From: Actinophytocola algeriensis
GTDB taxonomy: Bacteria; Actinomycetota; Actinomycetes; Mycobacteriales; Pseudonocardiaceae
DNA length: 64,000 nt
NCBI RefSeq assembly: GCF_014203735.1
Contig: NZ_JACHJQ010000001.1
Span: 793,269 to 857,268 of the forward strand
Direction: 5' to 3'
The notes beneath the pieces are model-generated. The model worked only from the letters and a program-made list of their open reading frames with translations, was not told the origin of the DNA and did no database searches. Both the position numbers and the translations under genes were made by a program. Shown here piece after piece: positions 24,942-33,329 of this stretch (positions within the stretch are counted from its first letter, which is position 1; each line of letters opens with the position of its first letter).

Positions 24942-25967
24942 TCAGCGGGGTAGGACGAGACGGTTGGCGATGTCGTACAGGTCGGTCAGCGGCACGCTGC
25001 CGGCGATGAGGATCGGGGCGTCATTGACCGCGTCGAGTACCCACAGGCTGTGGTGGCCGTTCTCGTTGACGTAACGCGTCGGGTGGCCTTGCGTGGGCTG
25101 GCCAGGGTCGCCCCTCGGCGCGTTGGCGGTGCTGAGCCTGATCGGCGGCATGGTGGTACAGGTGCCCAGCTCGTAGCCCGTGCTGAGCGCCGACCCGAGG
25201 GGGGAGGGATCGAAGGGCTTCCCGACATCGAAGGCGCAGATCCGCATTCCGCCTGGGAGGTCGCGCAACCCGAACGACGGGGTGACTGTCGTGTTGCCCG
25301 GGTAGCGGAGGTTCTGCGCGACCCGGCGGCCGACGTCGACCAGCTGCTGCGCGGGCGCCGTGTAGGGGAACTCGGTCAACACGTGCACATACATCGCCCC
25401 GCCGTCGGGGTGTGGGACGTACAGCTCGTAGCCGCCCGGGCCGCCGGCGTCCGAGCTTTCGACACCGCGCTGCCCGTTGATGGTGACGGGGTTGCCCGGG
25501 CGGGACCTGACCGCCACCTCGTCGACCGACGCCATCGGGAAATGCTGGACGTTGACGTTGAGGTTTTGACCGTTGGCCGTGACGGTGAGCATGTACTCAC
25601 CGCCGTACAGTGGCGTGTCCGGGTCGTCCTGGGTGGCTACGACGTTGACTCGTTGCACGCGATAGTCGACCGAACCCGGCGGTAGCCAGCCGAGGGAGAA
25701 GGGCATCCGCAGGTCCGCGATGGCCGGCTCGGCCTGAACCTCGTCGGCAGGGGCGGCGACGTTGTCAGCGGGGGCGGAGCGGTTCAGCGCCACGACGGTG
25801 ACCGCGGCGAGGGTCAACGCGGCCACCCCGGCGGCGACCGCGAGCGGCCTGCTCACCGTGCGCCTGCGGTCGATGCGCTGCTGAGCGGCGGCGAGCACCG
25901 TGTCGTCGTCGGGCACGTCGTGTTCGTGCGCGGTGAAGGTGTCCTTGATCAGCTTCTCGATGTCCAT
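24942..25967 (-). CDS. Membrane-anchored putative anti-sigma partner of a SigE-family factor
   Basis: A 341-residue protein. The N-terminal cytoplasmic segment (MDIEKLIKDTFTAHEHDVPD, then a basic RIDRRRTVSRP stretch) is followed by one transmembrane helix (AVAAGVAALTLAAVTVVALN, about 52-71) and a large extracytoplasmic domain rich in beta strands (about 90-341). No zf-HC2 motif is present. The same topology is common for genes following actinobacterial SigE-family sigma factors. Its ATG shares a base with the sigma stop (TGATG), so the two are translationally coupled. An anti-sigma or sensor role is inferred; the ectodomain is unrecognised. Confidence 0.7.
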   Translation of the reverse strand: MDIEKLIKDTFTAHEHDVPDDDTVLAAAQQRIDRRRTVSRPLAVAAGVAALTLAAVTVVALNRSAPADNVAAPADEVQAEPAIADLRMPFSLGWLPPGSVDYRVQRVNVVATQDDPDTPLYGGEYMLTVTANGQNLNVNVQHFPMASVDEVAVRSRPGNPVTINGQRGVESSDAGGPGGYELYVPHPDGGAMYVHVLTEFPYTAPAQQLVDVGRRVAQNLRYPGNTTVTPSFGLRDLPGGMRICAFDVGKPFDPSPLGSALSTGYELGTCTTMPPIRLSTANAPRGDPGQPTQGHPTRYVNENGHHSLWVLDAVNDAPILIAGSVPLTDLYDIANRLVLPR

Positions 25968-26467
25968 CAGCTCTCCTTGGCCTCCGCCAGCTGCTCGATG
26001 GTCAAGCCGCTTCGCAATGTCGTCAGCGCCTTGTGGGCGTGGGCGCGCACGGTGGATTGGGCGCAGCCGAGCAGGTCGGCGATCTCGGCGTCGACGAGTT
26101 GCTCGTAATACCGCAGCACCACCACAGCTCGCTGGCGCTTGGGCAGCCGCGCCAGGCGCTGCCACATGTCCTCGCGTAACGCGTGGTCCGAGGCGAAGTC
26201 GTCCGGTCGCGCCTCGTCCGGAAGCTCATCTGCGGCGATCAGGCGCGCCGACCTGCTGCGTCGCCAGGACAGGTAGCCGTTGGTGACCATCCGCAGGACG
26301 TAGCGGTCCGGGTGGTCCGTGTCGCTGATCCGGGACCAGCGGCGGTAGACCTTGACCAGCACGTCCTGCACCAGATCAGCGGCCTGCTCCCGCTCCCCGG
26401 TGAGCATCCTCGCGTACCGCAGCAACCGCGGCAGCTGCGCCCGGACGAAGTTCTCGTAGTTAGCCAT
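25967..26467 (-). CDS. SigE-family RNA polymerase sigma factor
   Basis: A 166-residue sigma-70 factor of the actinobacterial SigE family. Region 2 is NFVRAQLPRLLRYARMLTGE, then QAADLVQDVLVKVYRRWSRI; region 4 is RQRAVVVLRYYEQLVDAEIA, then DLLGCAQSTVRAHAHKAL. ATG 26467 (MANYENF) is preferred; an in-frame GTG three codons earlier is possible. It is coupled to the downstream membrane protein, probably its regulator. Its target promoters are unknown. Confidence 0.9.
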   Translation of the reverse strand: MANYENFVRAQLPRLLRYARMLTGEREQAADLVQDVLVKVYRRWSRISDTDHPDRYVLRMVTNGYLSWRRSRSARLIAADELPDEARPDDFASDHALREDMWQRLARLPKRQRAVVVLRYYEQLVDAEIADLLGCAQSTVRAHAHKALTTLRSGLTIEQLAEAKES

Positions 26468-26718
26468 CACTACCAAAGACTCTGCCCGAAGACGATCTGT
26501 TTACTCCGCGCCGCAGCCACCGATGTCGACCTCCGGCGTACAACGGCCGTCGACGCGGGCGAGCCGGCGGCGCGGGCAGTGGCCCGGCTCAGAGCCAGCA
26601 GCGCAACGCGACCTCCGCGTGGGCAAGCCGAGTGAATCGGCCGTCGCCTGCCGCGACCGCATCCCGTAGGCCCGCGGCGATTACCGCTCTGGGCTGATCT
26701 TCGCCCAGTCGGAGCGGG
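26468..26718. other. Junction sequence between sigma factor and truncated integrase
   Basis: A leftward frame carries AVIAAGLRDAVAAGDGRFTR then LAHAEVALRCW, which I do not recognise and which has no start. It probably represents sequence brought against the integrase when its C-terminus was lost. Confidence 0.4.
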
Positions 26719-27753
26719 TCAATGATCTGGGACGCTCGGGCAGGCGGGGAGCCAGGACCTTCGCCGCTCGCTGGTCTCCGGGTCGAGCGTGGCGCCCGCC
26801 GCCGCGGCCAGTGCCGCGCACCGGGCCAGGTGCTCACGCAGCACCTCCACTGTTTCCGGATCGAGCACGACACGGGTGTGTCGTTTGCCCTTGGGGTCGC
26901 CGGTGTAGATGTCCCTGCCGTCCTGCTTGATCACGAGCCCGAACTCCGCCACCCCCGACTCGAGATCCACAGCTGATATCCGCAACCCGCACAGGTCGCC
27001 GCGACGTTTGCCGGTGGTGAACGCCAGCCACACGCAGGCCCCCCACGCGGGGTCGTTGCGCCACGCCTTGTTGATGAGCTGTGCGGCCTCGTGGGTCTTG
27101 GGCGGTTGGGGATTCGGTTTGGGAGCCTCCGGCGGTGGCACCTGATCGAGGGGGTTGGCTCCCAGCCACTCCCAGACGACGGCCCGGCCGAACGCGCCGT
27201 TCAAGATCGTGTGTATCTCCCTGACCGAGGACGTGGACAGGCCCTCGCACTGGTGTCGCACGCAGCGGTGGTCGCGCTCATGCTGACGTGGAGTCCGGTG
27301 GTCGACCTGTGGTTGCCGTCCGCAGTGCTTGCGGCACCGCCGCAGCTCCGCGAAGAACGTTTCGAGCACGTGCGGGTGTGCCTTCTTGAGCGAGGTCTCG
27401 CCCAGCAGAGGGCGGATGTGGTTCTTCTGTTTGTTGCGCCAGCCGCGCAGCGTCCCCCGGTCGATGTCGATGACGTCGAGGAACGCGTTGATCAGCTCGT
27501 CGACCGTCGCGTTCGTCCGCGGCGCCTTCTGATCATCGACCGTCTTGAGCCAGCGGATCAGTGCCCGCTCAGCAGCCTTGTCCAGGCCCGGTGTGTTGGC
27601 CGCGACCGTCTCGCCGACATAGATCGGCTTCTTGGTGACCGGGTCCAGGCCGTTGTAGACCCGGATCCGCTTTGCTCCGCTACGGAGCGTCTCGATGTTC
27701 CCTCGTCTGCGCTGGTCGGAGCGCCTACCCCTAGACGTCATGACTTCCCCCAT
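26719..27753 (-). mobile_element. Site-specific integrase, C-terminally truncated
   Basis: 344 codons. There is a SAM-like core-binding domain (about 60-130: ATVDELINAFLDVIDIDRGT, LRGWRNKQKNHIRPLLGE) and the start of the tyrosine-recombinase catalytic domain (SSVREIHTILNGAFGRAVVW, FTTGKRRGDLCGLR with the first catalytic Arg, KGKRHTRVVLDPETVEVL). After about residue 325 the sequence leaves the family. The H-x-x-R box and the nucleophilic Tyr are missing, so the enzyme cannot be active. It lies 82 bases from tRNA-Arg(TCT), a typical attachment site, with its start toward the tRNA. It is the relic of an integrated element. Confidence 0.8.
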
Positions 27754-27834
27754 GACTCGAATCTATGCCACGGGTGATGCCACGGAGATCATTCAGCTGT
27801 CCCCGCCAGCGCTGTTCGCGCTGGTCAGGGTCTG

Positions 27835-27907
27835 CGCCCCCGGCAGGACTCGAACCTGCGACCCAGAGCTTAGAAGGCTCCTGCTCTGTCCGCTGAGCTA
27901 CGAGGGC
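27835..27907 (-). tRNA. tRNA-Arg (anticodon TCT)
   Basis: A 73-base cloverleaf. The acceptor stem GCCCTCG pairs with CGGGGGC (one T-G), the D-arm is in AGCTCAGCGGACAGAGC, the anticodon loop is CTTCTAA (TCT), and the T-arm is GCAGGTTCGAGTCCTGC; the discriminator is G. No encoded CCA. It lies between the truncated integrase and the lacI-type gene and is the probable attachment site of the lost element. Confidence 0.95.
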
Positions 27908-28003
27908 ATGAGGCAGCCGACCGCGCGAGGCGGATGGCTGTCCCTGGGTCTGATCGTTCGGAGAGGCTCTGGCGTTTCTCGTTCTGGCCAAGTCGGCCTG
28001 AGG

Positions 28004-29083
28004 TCACACCACCGCGGCGGTCGAGCCGCGGACCTGGAGGTCGACTCCGATGGTCACCGGTCTGCCCGGTCTGGCGCCGTCCAGCATGCGTAACGCCAGC
28101 TCACCGGCCTGCCGGCCCTTGGCGACGAGGTCCTGCCGGACGGTGGTCAGCGGCGGATCGGCCCAACTGGCGGCCGGGGTGTCATCGAAGCCCACGACGG
28201 AGACCTCTCCCGGCACCGACAGCCCGAGCTCGTTCGCGGCGCGGATCGCGCCCAGCGCCAGCTCGTCGGACATGCAGAGCACCGCGGTTGGTCTCGGTTC
28301 GAGCCCGAACAGCCACCTGGCGCCCTCCCTGCCCATCTCGCGCGCGTTGCCCGGTGCCTCCCAGAACGGCACCGCGTCCGCAAGAATACCCTGTTCACCG
28401 AGGGCTTCCCGGTAACCGGCGAGGCGGTCGAGGGTCACCTCGAAGTGCGCCTGCTCGATCCTTTGTGGACTGACCGGCCCGCCGACGCCGTCCGCGCTCA
28501 GGCCGAGGCCGACGATGCCCACGTGCCGGTGCCCCAGTCCGGCGACGTGCTTCGCGGCCAGGTACGCGCCACCCCGGTCGTCCACCCGCACCCGCGCCGA
28601 CTTCGGCACGAACGGCTGGTCGACCACCACGAGCGGCAGGTCCCTGGCCCGCACCGCCTCCAGCGCCGGAGCGTTGTCCGGCAGCGAGTACGCCACCACG
28701 ACGTCGGTCTGGGCCCGCATCACCGACTGCGCGCGCGGTCCGTCGCCGCTCACACCGGGCAGGAGCAGCAGTGATCGCTCTCCGGTGTCCATTGTGGATG
28801 ACAGGGCGTCGAGCATGATCGACAGGGCGGGGTCGGAGAACGCCGAGGACAGCCCGTCGCACAGCATGAACGCCACCGAGCCGGCCTGTTTCGTCGCGAG
28901 GCTCCGCGCGACCGGGTCCGGTCCGGCGTAGCCCAGCTGCTTCGCGGTCGCGATGATCCGCTCGCGCAGCGCGCCGGAGAGCTGGTCCGGCCGGTTGTAC
29001 GCGTTCGACACCGTCGCCCGGGAGACGCCGACACGCTGGGCGATGGTGTCCAGCGTCGGTCGCCTTTCCCGGTCCTGGGTCAC
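28004..29083 (-). CDS. LacI-family transcriptional regulator
   Basis: A 359-residue regulator. An N-terminal LacI helix-turn-helix (LDTIAQRVGVSRATVSNAYN, residues about 10-29) and hinge (SLATKQ) are followed by a periplasmic-binding-protein-like effector domain (Peripla_BP_3; AVLCMSDELALGAIRAANEL, VSVVGFDDTPAASWADPPLT). The length is standard. A perfect 16-bp palindrome (29128-29143) lies between it and the divergent MFS gene, so it probably represses both. The effector is unknown, presumably a sugar-like molecule. Confidence 0.93.
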   Translation of the reverse strand: MTQDRERRPTLDTIAQRVGVSRATVSNAYNRPDQLSGALRERIIATAKQLGYAGPDPVARSLATKQAGSVAFMLCDGLSSAFSDPALSIMLDALSSTMDTGERSLLLLPGVSGDGPRAQSVMRAQTDVVVAYSLPDNAPALEAVRARDLPLVVVDQPFVPKSARVRVDDRGGAYLAAKHVAGLGHRHVGIVGLGLSADGVGGPVSPQRIEQAHFEVTLDRLAGYREALGEQGILADAVPFWEAPGNAREMGREGARWLFGLEPRPTAVLCMSDELALGAIRAANELGLSVPGEVSVVGFDDTPAASWADPPLTTVRQDLVAKGRQAGELALRMLDGARPGRPVTIGVDLQVRGSTAAVV

Positions 29084-29127
29084 GCCGCAAGCCTACGACC
29101 AGGTGCGACAGCAAACGCGTAGCCACG

Positions 29128-29143
29128 ACTGAAGCGCTTCAGT
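29128..29143. promoter_or_regulatory. LacI-type operator
   Basis: ACTGAAGCGCTTCAGT is a perfect 8+8 palindrome with a central CG, typical of LacI-family operators. It lies 45 bases from the regulator start and 36 bases from the transporter start. Confidence 0.85.
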
Positions 29144-29178
29144 ACGATGGGCGCGAGGGGTACAGGGAGGAGAAACAG

Positions 29179-30387
29179 GTGCGCTCGGGGCGGCTCTCAG
29201 TGTTCATGGTGTTCGCGCTCAACGGCGTGGTCATCGGCTCGTGGGCACCACGCATGCCGGCACTGGCCGAACAGATCGGCGCCACTGCCGGTGTGCTCGG
29301 CCTGGCGCTGCTCGGCGCGAGCATCGGCATGATCGCCGCCGCGTCGCTCACCGGCCGCCTGTGCGCGCGGTTCGGCGCACGGGTGATGGTCCTCGTCTCC
29401 GCGCTCGCGACCGCTGTCGTCCTGCCGGTCCTCGCCTCGGTCGGCTCGCCGCTGCAGCTCGGGCTGGTCCTCGTGCTGCTCGGCGCCTCGGTCGGCATGC
29501 TCGACGTGGCCATGAACGTGGCCGCGGTCACCGTGATCCGCCGCACGGAACGCCCGCTGATGCCGGTCTTCCACGCCGGGTTCAGCTTCGGCGCGCTGGC
29601 GGGGTCCATGGGTGCCGCGTTCGCCGCGGGCCACGGGCTCGGCCTGGTCCCGCACTTCTCGCTGGTCGCGGGCGCCACGGTGCTGCTCGTGGCGGGCACG
29701 ATCACGTTCGTGCCGCGCGAGGAGGCCGCCGCCGACACCGGCGAGCACACCGGCCCCGACCGCCGCATGCTGCGCAGGCCGGTCCTGTGGCTGCTCGGCC
29801 TCATCGCGCTGTTCTCCGCGATCGTCGAGGGCGCCAGCGGCGACTGGTCCGCGCTGTTCGGGGTCCGCGAGCGCGGCATGTCCGAGGCGGCAGGCGCGGT
29901 CACGTTCTCGGTCTTCTGCGTCGCCATGGGCATCGTGCGCCTGCTCGGCGAGCAGATCGAGCGCCGCTTCGGTGCCGTGAAGGTCCTGGTCACCGGCTCG
30001 CTGATGGCCGGCTTCGGACTGATCATGATCGCGGCCGTCCCCTCCGCGTGGCTCGCCTACGTCGGGTTCGCGATGGCGGGCGGCGGGCTCGCGTTCGCGT
30101 TCCCGGTCGCGCTCGACCTCGCGGGCGCGGTCGGCAGGCGCGGCGACGGGACCGGCGGCGAACGCGAGATCGGCTTCGTCACGACCATCGCCTACTCGGG
30201 CTTCCTGATCGGCCCGCCCATGATCGGCGGCGTCGCGCAGGTGACGAACCTCGAGTTCGCCATCGGCTTCGCCGGGGTGATCGCGCTGCTCATCGCACCG
30301 GCGGCGATCGCGTCGGCCCGCGCCCGCAGGCGCGAGAGTGAGGCGGCCGGCCGCGAAAAGGAGACGATCGCACCGGCGACGCTCTAG
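29179..30387 (+). CDS. MFS transporter
   Basis: A 402-residue integral membrane protein with about twelve transmembrane helices in two halves. It opens with SVFMVFALNGVVIGSWAPRM and has MFS loop residues ARFGARVMVLVS (the G-x-x-x-D/R-x-G type motif A). The family resembles the FucP/YbjJ-like branch, and substrate is not inferable. The start is GTG 29179 after GGGAGGAGAAAC. Divergent from the LacI regulator and directly behind its operator, so it is probably derepressed by the regulator's ligand. Confidence 0.9.
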   Translation: MRSGRLSVFMVFALNGVVIGSWAPRMPALAEQIGATAGVLGLALLGASIGMIAAASLTGRLCARFGARVMVLVSALATAVVLPVLASVGSPLQLGLVLVLLGASVGMLDVAMNVAAVTVIRRTERPLMPVFHAGFSFGALAGSMGAAFAAGHGLGLVPHFSLVAGATVLLVAGTITFVPREEAAADTGEHTGPDRRMLRRPVLWLLGLIALFSAIVEGASGDWSALFGVRERGMSEAAGAVTFSVFCVAMGIVRLLGEQIERRFGAVKVLVTGSLMAGFGLIMIAAVPSAWLAYVGFAMAGGGLAFAFPVALDLAGAVGRRGDGTGGEREIGFVTTIAYSGFLIGPPMIGGVAQVTNLEFAIGFAGVIALLIAPAAIASARARRRESEAAGREKETIAPATL

Positions 30388-30410
30388 ATGCCGGTGACTA
30401 CAGTCAGGGC

Positions 30411-32384
30411 GTGTCCGTCGACAGCACCGCGAAAACCGCCCACTCGCGGATTCCCAGCGTCGTCCCGCTGATCTTCGTCTCGGCGCCGTTCGCGGCACTG
30501 GTCGCCGTCGTGCTGCTCAGCTACACGGCCCCGGACGCGACGCTGGACGTGCAGTTCGGTGCGGCGGTGCGCGTGGCGGCTGAGGCTGGCGCGGTGCTCA
30601 CCGTCGGGTGCCTGCTGTTCGCCGCCTTCCTTGTGGCGCCCCAGAAGTCGGGCCTCATCGGCGCAGGCGGGTACGCGGCGCTGCGGACCGCTGCGTGGTC
30701 GGCGCTGGTGTGGTTCGCGGGCGCCGTCGCGTCCGTCCCGTTCCTCGTCGCCGACGCGATCGGCCGCCCGGTGTCGACGGTCCTGCGCGACCCGGCGCTG
30801 ATGTTCGAGCTCGTCGGGGTCCTCGAACAGGCGAAGGCCTGGCTGATCACCGCGGGCATCGCCCTGTTCATCGCGTTCGCCGCGTTCGTCATGCTGTCGT
30901 GGGGCTGGATCACCGTGCTCTTCGGCCTCAGCGTGTTCGGCGTGCTGCCGGTGCCGATGACCGGGCACTCGTCCTCGGGCGGCAACCACGACCTGGCCAG
31001 CAACAGCCTCGTGTTCCACCTGGTCGCGGCGTCGCTGTGGGTCGGTGGCCTGGTCGCGCTCATGATGTACGCCAGACGGTTCGAACGCGGGCCCGCGATG
31101 ACCGTCGCCGCCACCCGGTTCTCCTCGGTGGCGCTGGTGTGCTGGATCGCGATGGCGGTCTCCGGCGTGATCAACGCCTGGGTGCGGGTGCCGGTCAGCA
31201 CGGTGTTCGACAGCTCCTACGGCTGGCTGGTGATCGCCAAGATCGTCGCGCTGGGGCTGCTCGGCGCGTTCGGCTACTTCCACCGCCAGTACAGCGTCCG
31301 CGCCATCCAGGAAGGTGGCACGAGCAGGCTCCTGGTGCGGCTCGCCGCGGTCGAGGTGCTGGTCATGTTCCTCACCATCGGCATCGCGGTCGCGCTGGCC
31401 CGCACCCCACCGCCGCCGCTCGAGTACCTGCCCGGCCAGGTCGAGCTGGAGCTGGGCTACCCGATCGACGCCCCGCCGACGCTGCTGAACCTGCTGACCG
31501 CGTGGCGGTTCGACCTCATCTTCGGCACGCTCGCGATCGCCATGGCCGTCCTGTACCTGATGGGCGTGCGCAAGCTGCTGGCCAGGGGCGACAAGTGGCC
31601 GATGGGCCGGGTCGTCGCGTGGCTCGCGGGGTGCGCGACGATCCTCTTCGCGACCTCGTCCGGCATCGGCCGGTACTCGGCCGCCATGTTCAGCGTGCAC
31701 ATGGAAGTGCACATGATGCTGTCCATGCTGGCGCCGGTGCTGCTGGTGCTCGGCGGGCCGGTCACGCTGGCGCTGCGGTCGCTGCCGGTGGCGGGCAAGG
31801 ACGGGGTGCCTGGCCCGCGTGAGTGGCTGCTGGCGCTGGTCCGCTCGCCGCTGTCGCGGTTCCTGACCAACCCGATCGTCGCGCTGGTGCTGTTCGTCGG
31901 GTCGTTCTACGTCCTGTACTTCTCCGGCCTGTTCGACTGGGCGCTGGACAAGCACTGGGCGCACCTGCTGATGAACGCCCACTTCCTGCTGGTCGGCTAC
32001 GTCTTCTACTGGCCGGTGATCGGCATCGACCCGTCGCCGCGCAGGCTGCCGCACGTCGCCCGGCTCGGCATGGTGTTCGCGTCACTGCCGTTCCACGCGT
32101 TCTTCGGCGTGATCCTCATGGGCATGAACACGGTCATCGGCCAGGAGTTCTACCAGCGGCTGGCGCTGCGCTGGAACAGCGACCTGCTGTCCGACCAGCG
32201 GCTCGGCGGCGGGATCGCGTGGGCGGCCGGTGAGCTGCCGCTGCTGATCGTGCTCGTCGCGCTGCTGGTCCAGTGGGCCCGCGCGGACGACCGCGAGGCC
32301 CGGCGGCAGGACCGCCGGGCCGACATGGAAGGCGACGACTCCGACCACGCCGCCTACAACGCGATGCTGAAGAAGCTCAACTAG
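30411..32384 (+). CDS. Fused CopD-domain/cytochrome c oxidase assembly (CtaG-like) membrane protein
   Basis: 657 residues with about 15 transmembrane helices. The N-terminal half (to about 350) includes a CopD-type domain (residues about 200-345: SNSLVFHLVAASLWVGGLVA, YGWLVIAKIVALGLLGAFGY), which in CopCD imports copper. The C-terminal half is a CtaG/Caa3-type assembly domain with the Met/His copper-binding helices FSVHMEVHMMLSMLAPVLL, ALDKHWAHLLMNAHFLLVG and the LPFHAFFGVILMGMN segment. The combination suggests copper delivery to cytochrome oxidase in the cytoplasmic membrane. Start GTG 30411; the ribosome binding site is weak. The fusion itself is known in actinobacteria. Confidence 0.88.
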   Translation: MSVDSTAKTAHSRIPSVVPLIFVSAPFAALVAVVLLSYTAPDATLDVQFGAAVRVAAEAGAVLTVGCLLFAAFLVAPQKSGLIGAGGYAALRTAAWSALVWFAGAVASVPFLVADAIGRPVSTVLRDPALMFELVGVLEQAKAWLITAGIALFIAFAAFVMLSWGWITVLFGLSVFGVLPVPMTGHSSSGGNHDLASNSLVFHLVAASLWVGGLVALMMYARRFERGPAMTVAATRFSSVALVCWIAMAVSGVINAWVRVPVSTVFDSSYGWLVIAKIVALGLLGAFGYFHRQYSVRAIQEGGTSRLLVRLAAVEVLVMFLTIGIAVALARTPPPPLEYLPGQVELELGYPIDAPPTLLNLLTAWRFDLIFGTLAIAMAVLYLMGVRKLLARGDKWPMGRVVAWLAGCATILFATSSGIGRYSAAMFSVHMEVHMMLSMLAPVLLVLGGPVTLALRSLPVAGKDGVPGPREWLLALVRSPLSRFLTNPIVALVLFVGSFYVLYFSGLFDWALDKHWAHLLMNAHFLLVGYVFYWPVIGIDPSPRRLPHVARLGMVFASLPFHAFFGVILMGMNTVIGQEFYQRLALRWNSDLLSDQRLGGGIAWAAGELPLLIVLVALLVQWARADDREARRQDRRADMEGDDSDHAAYNAMLKKLN

Positions 32385-32490
32385 TCAGCCTCCCCGGATT
32401 TAAAGGGTTGGTGGCTGGGTGCCGTCACGTTCCCCTGAGGTATCCGCTGATCAGGCACAGACGTCAGCGCAAAGATCCACGGGACAGGTC
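32385..32490. other. Convergent intergenic spacer
   Basis: About 105 bases separating the CopD-fusion gene from the end of the drug-efflux permease gene. It includes an AT-rich TTTAAAGG patch. I see no strong hairpin. Confidence 0.4.
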
Positions 32491-33318
32491 CTAGAACGAC
32501 AGGGAACGGCGGAAGCCGCGCACCGCGGCCACGATGCCAACGACCATCAGCAGGGCGCTCGCCGCGAGTGCCGCCGCGACCCCGTTGCCGACCGGCAGAT
32601 CCAGCGCCAGGTTGCGGGACGCGTCGACCGCGTAGGTCAGCGGGTTGACCGTGGCGACCACCCGCAGCCAGGCGGGCAGCCCGTCGACCGGCACGAACGC
32701 GCTGGACGCGAACATCAGCGGGAACATCGCGAGGAACCCGATGGTCTGCATCGACTCCGCGTTGCGTACCCACGCCCCGATCGCGAGAAAGATCCACGAC
32801 AGCGCCCAGCTGACGGCCAGGGCCAGCAAGAACGCCGGCAGCACGCCCAGTACGCCCCCGGCAGGGGAGAAGTCGAACAGCACCACGGCCGCGACCAGCA
32901 GGATCACCAGCTGCAGCGCGGTGCGGACCAGATCCGACAGGCTGCGCGCGACCAGCACCGAACCCTGGTGGATCGGCAGCGACCGCAGCCGGGCCAGCAC
33001 GCCGTTCTTCATGTCCGACACGAGCCCGATGCCGGACTGGAGCGCCGCCCCGATGCCGGTCGTGACCAGGATCGCGGGCATCAGGTAGTTGATGTAGGTG
33101 ACCCCGGCGGGGAAGCTGCCGGTGTTCGCCATGCCGCTGAAGACCTGGCTGAACAGCAGCAACATGATCAGCGGCTGCAGCACGCTGAAGATCACCAGTT
33201 TGGGGTCGCTCACCAGCGAGCGCAGCGACCTGCCGGTGAGGATGGCGATCTGTGACGTGACTCCGGTGCCGCGCCAGCGGGGGAGCGCCGTGGTCGGCGC
33301 GACGGTTGCGGTGGTCAT
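32491..33318 (-). CDS. ABC-2 type efflux permease (DrrB-like)
   Basis: A 275-residue permease with six transmembrane helices and the ABC-2 signature region (PLTYAVDASRNLALDLPVG near the C-terminus). The N-terminal cytoplasmic tail precedes SQIAILTGRSLRSLVSDPKL, as in the daunorubicin-resistance DrrB group. It starts 11 bases after the stop of the ATPase gene and forms an exporter with it. The operon is headed by a TetR regulator. Substrate is probably a hydrophobic drug or lipid; this is inference from the family. Confidence 0.9.
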   Translation of the reverse strand: MTTATVAPTTALPRWRGTGVTSQIAILTGRSLRSLVSDPKLVIFSVLQPLIMLLLFSQVFSGMANTGSFPAGVTYINYLMPAILVTTGIGAALQSGIGLVSDMKNGVLARLRSLPIHQGSVLVARSLSDLVRTALQLVILLVAAVVLFDFSPAGGVLGVLPAFLLALAVSWALSWIFLAIGAWVRNAESMQTIGFLAMFPLMFASSAFVPVDGLPAWLRVVATVNPLTYAVDASRNLALDLPVGNGVAAALAASALLMVVGIVAAVRGFRRSLSF

Positions 33319-33329
33319 GACTGGCTCCT

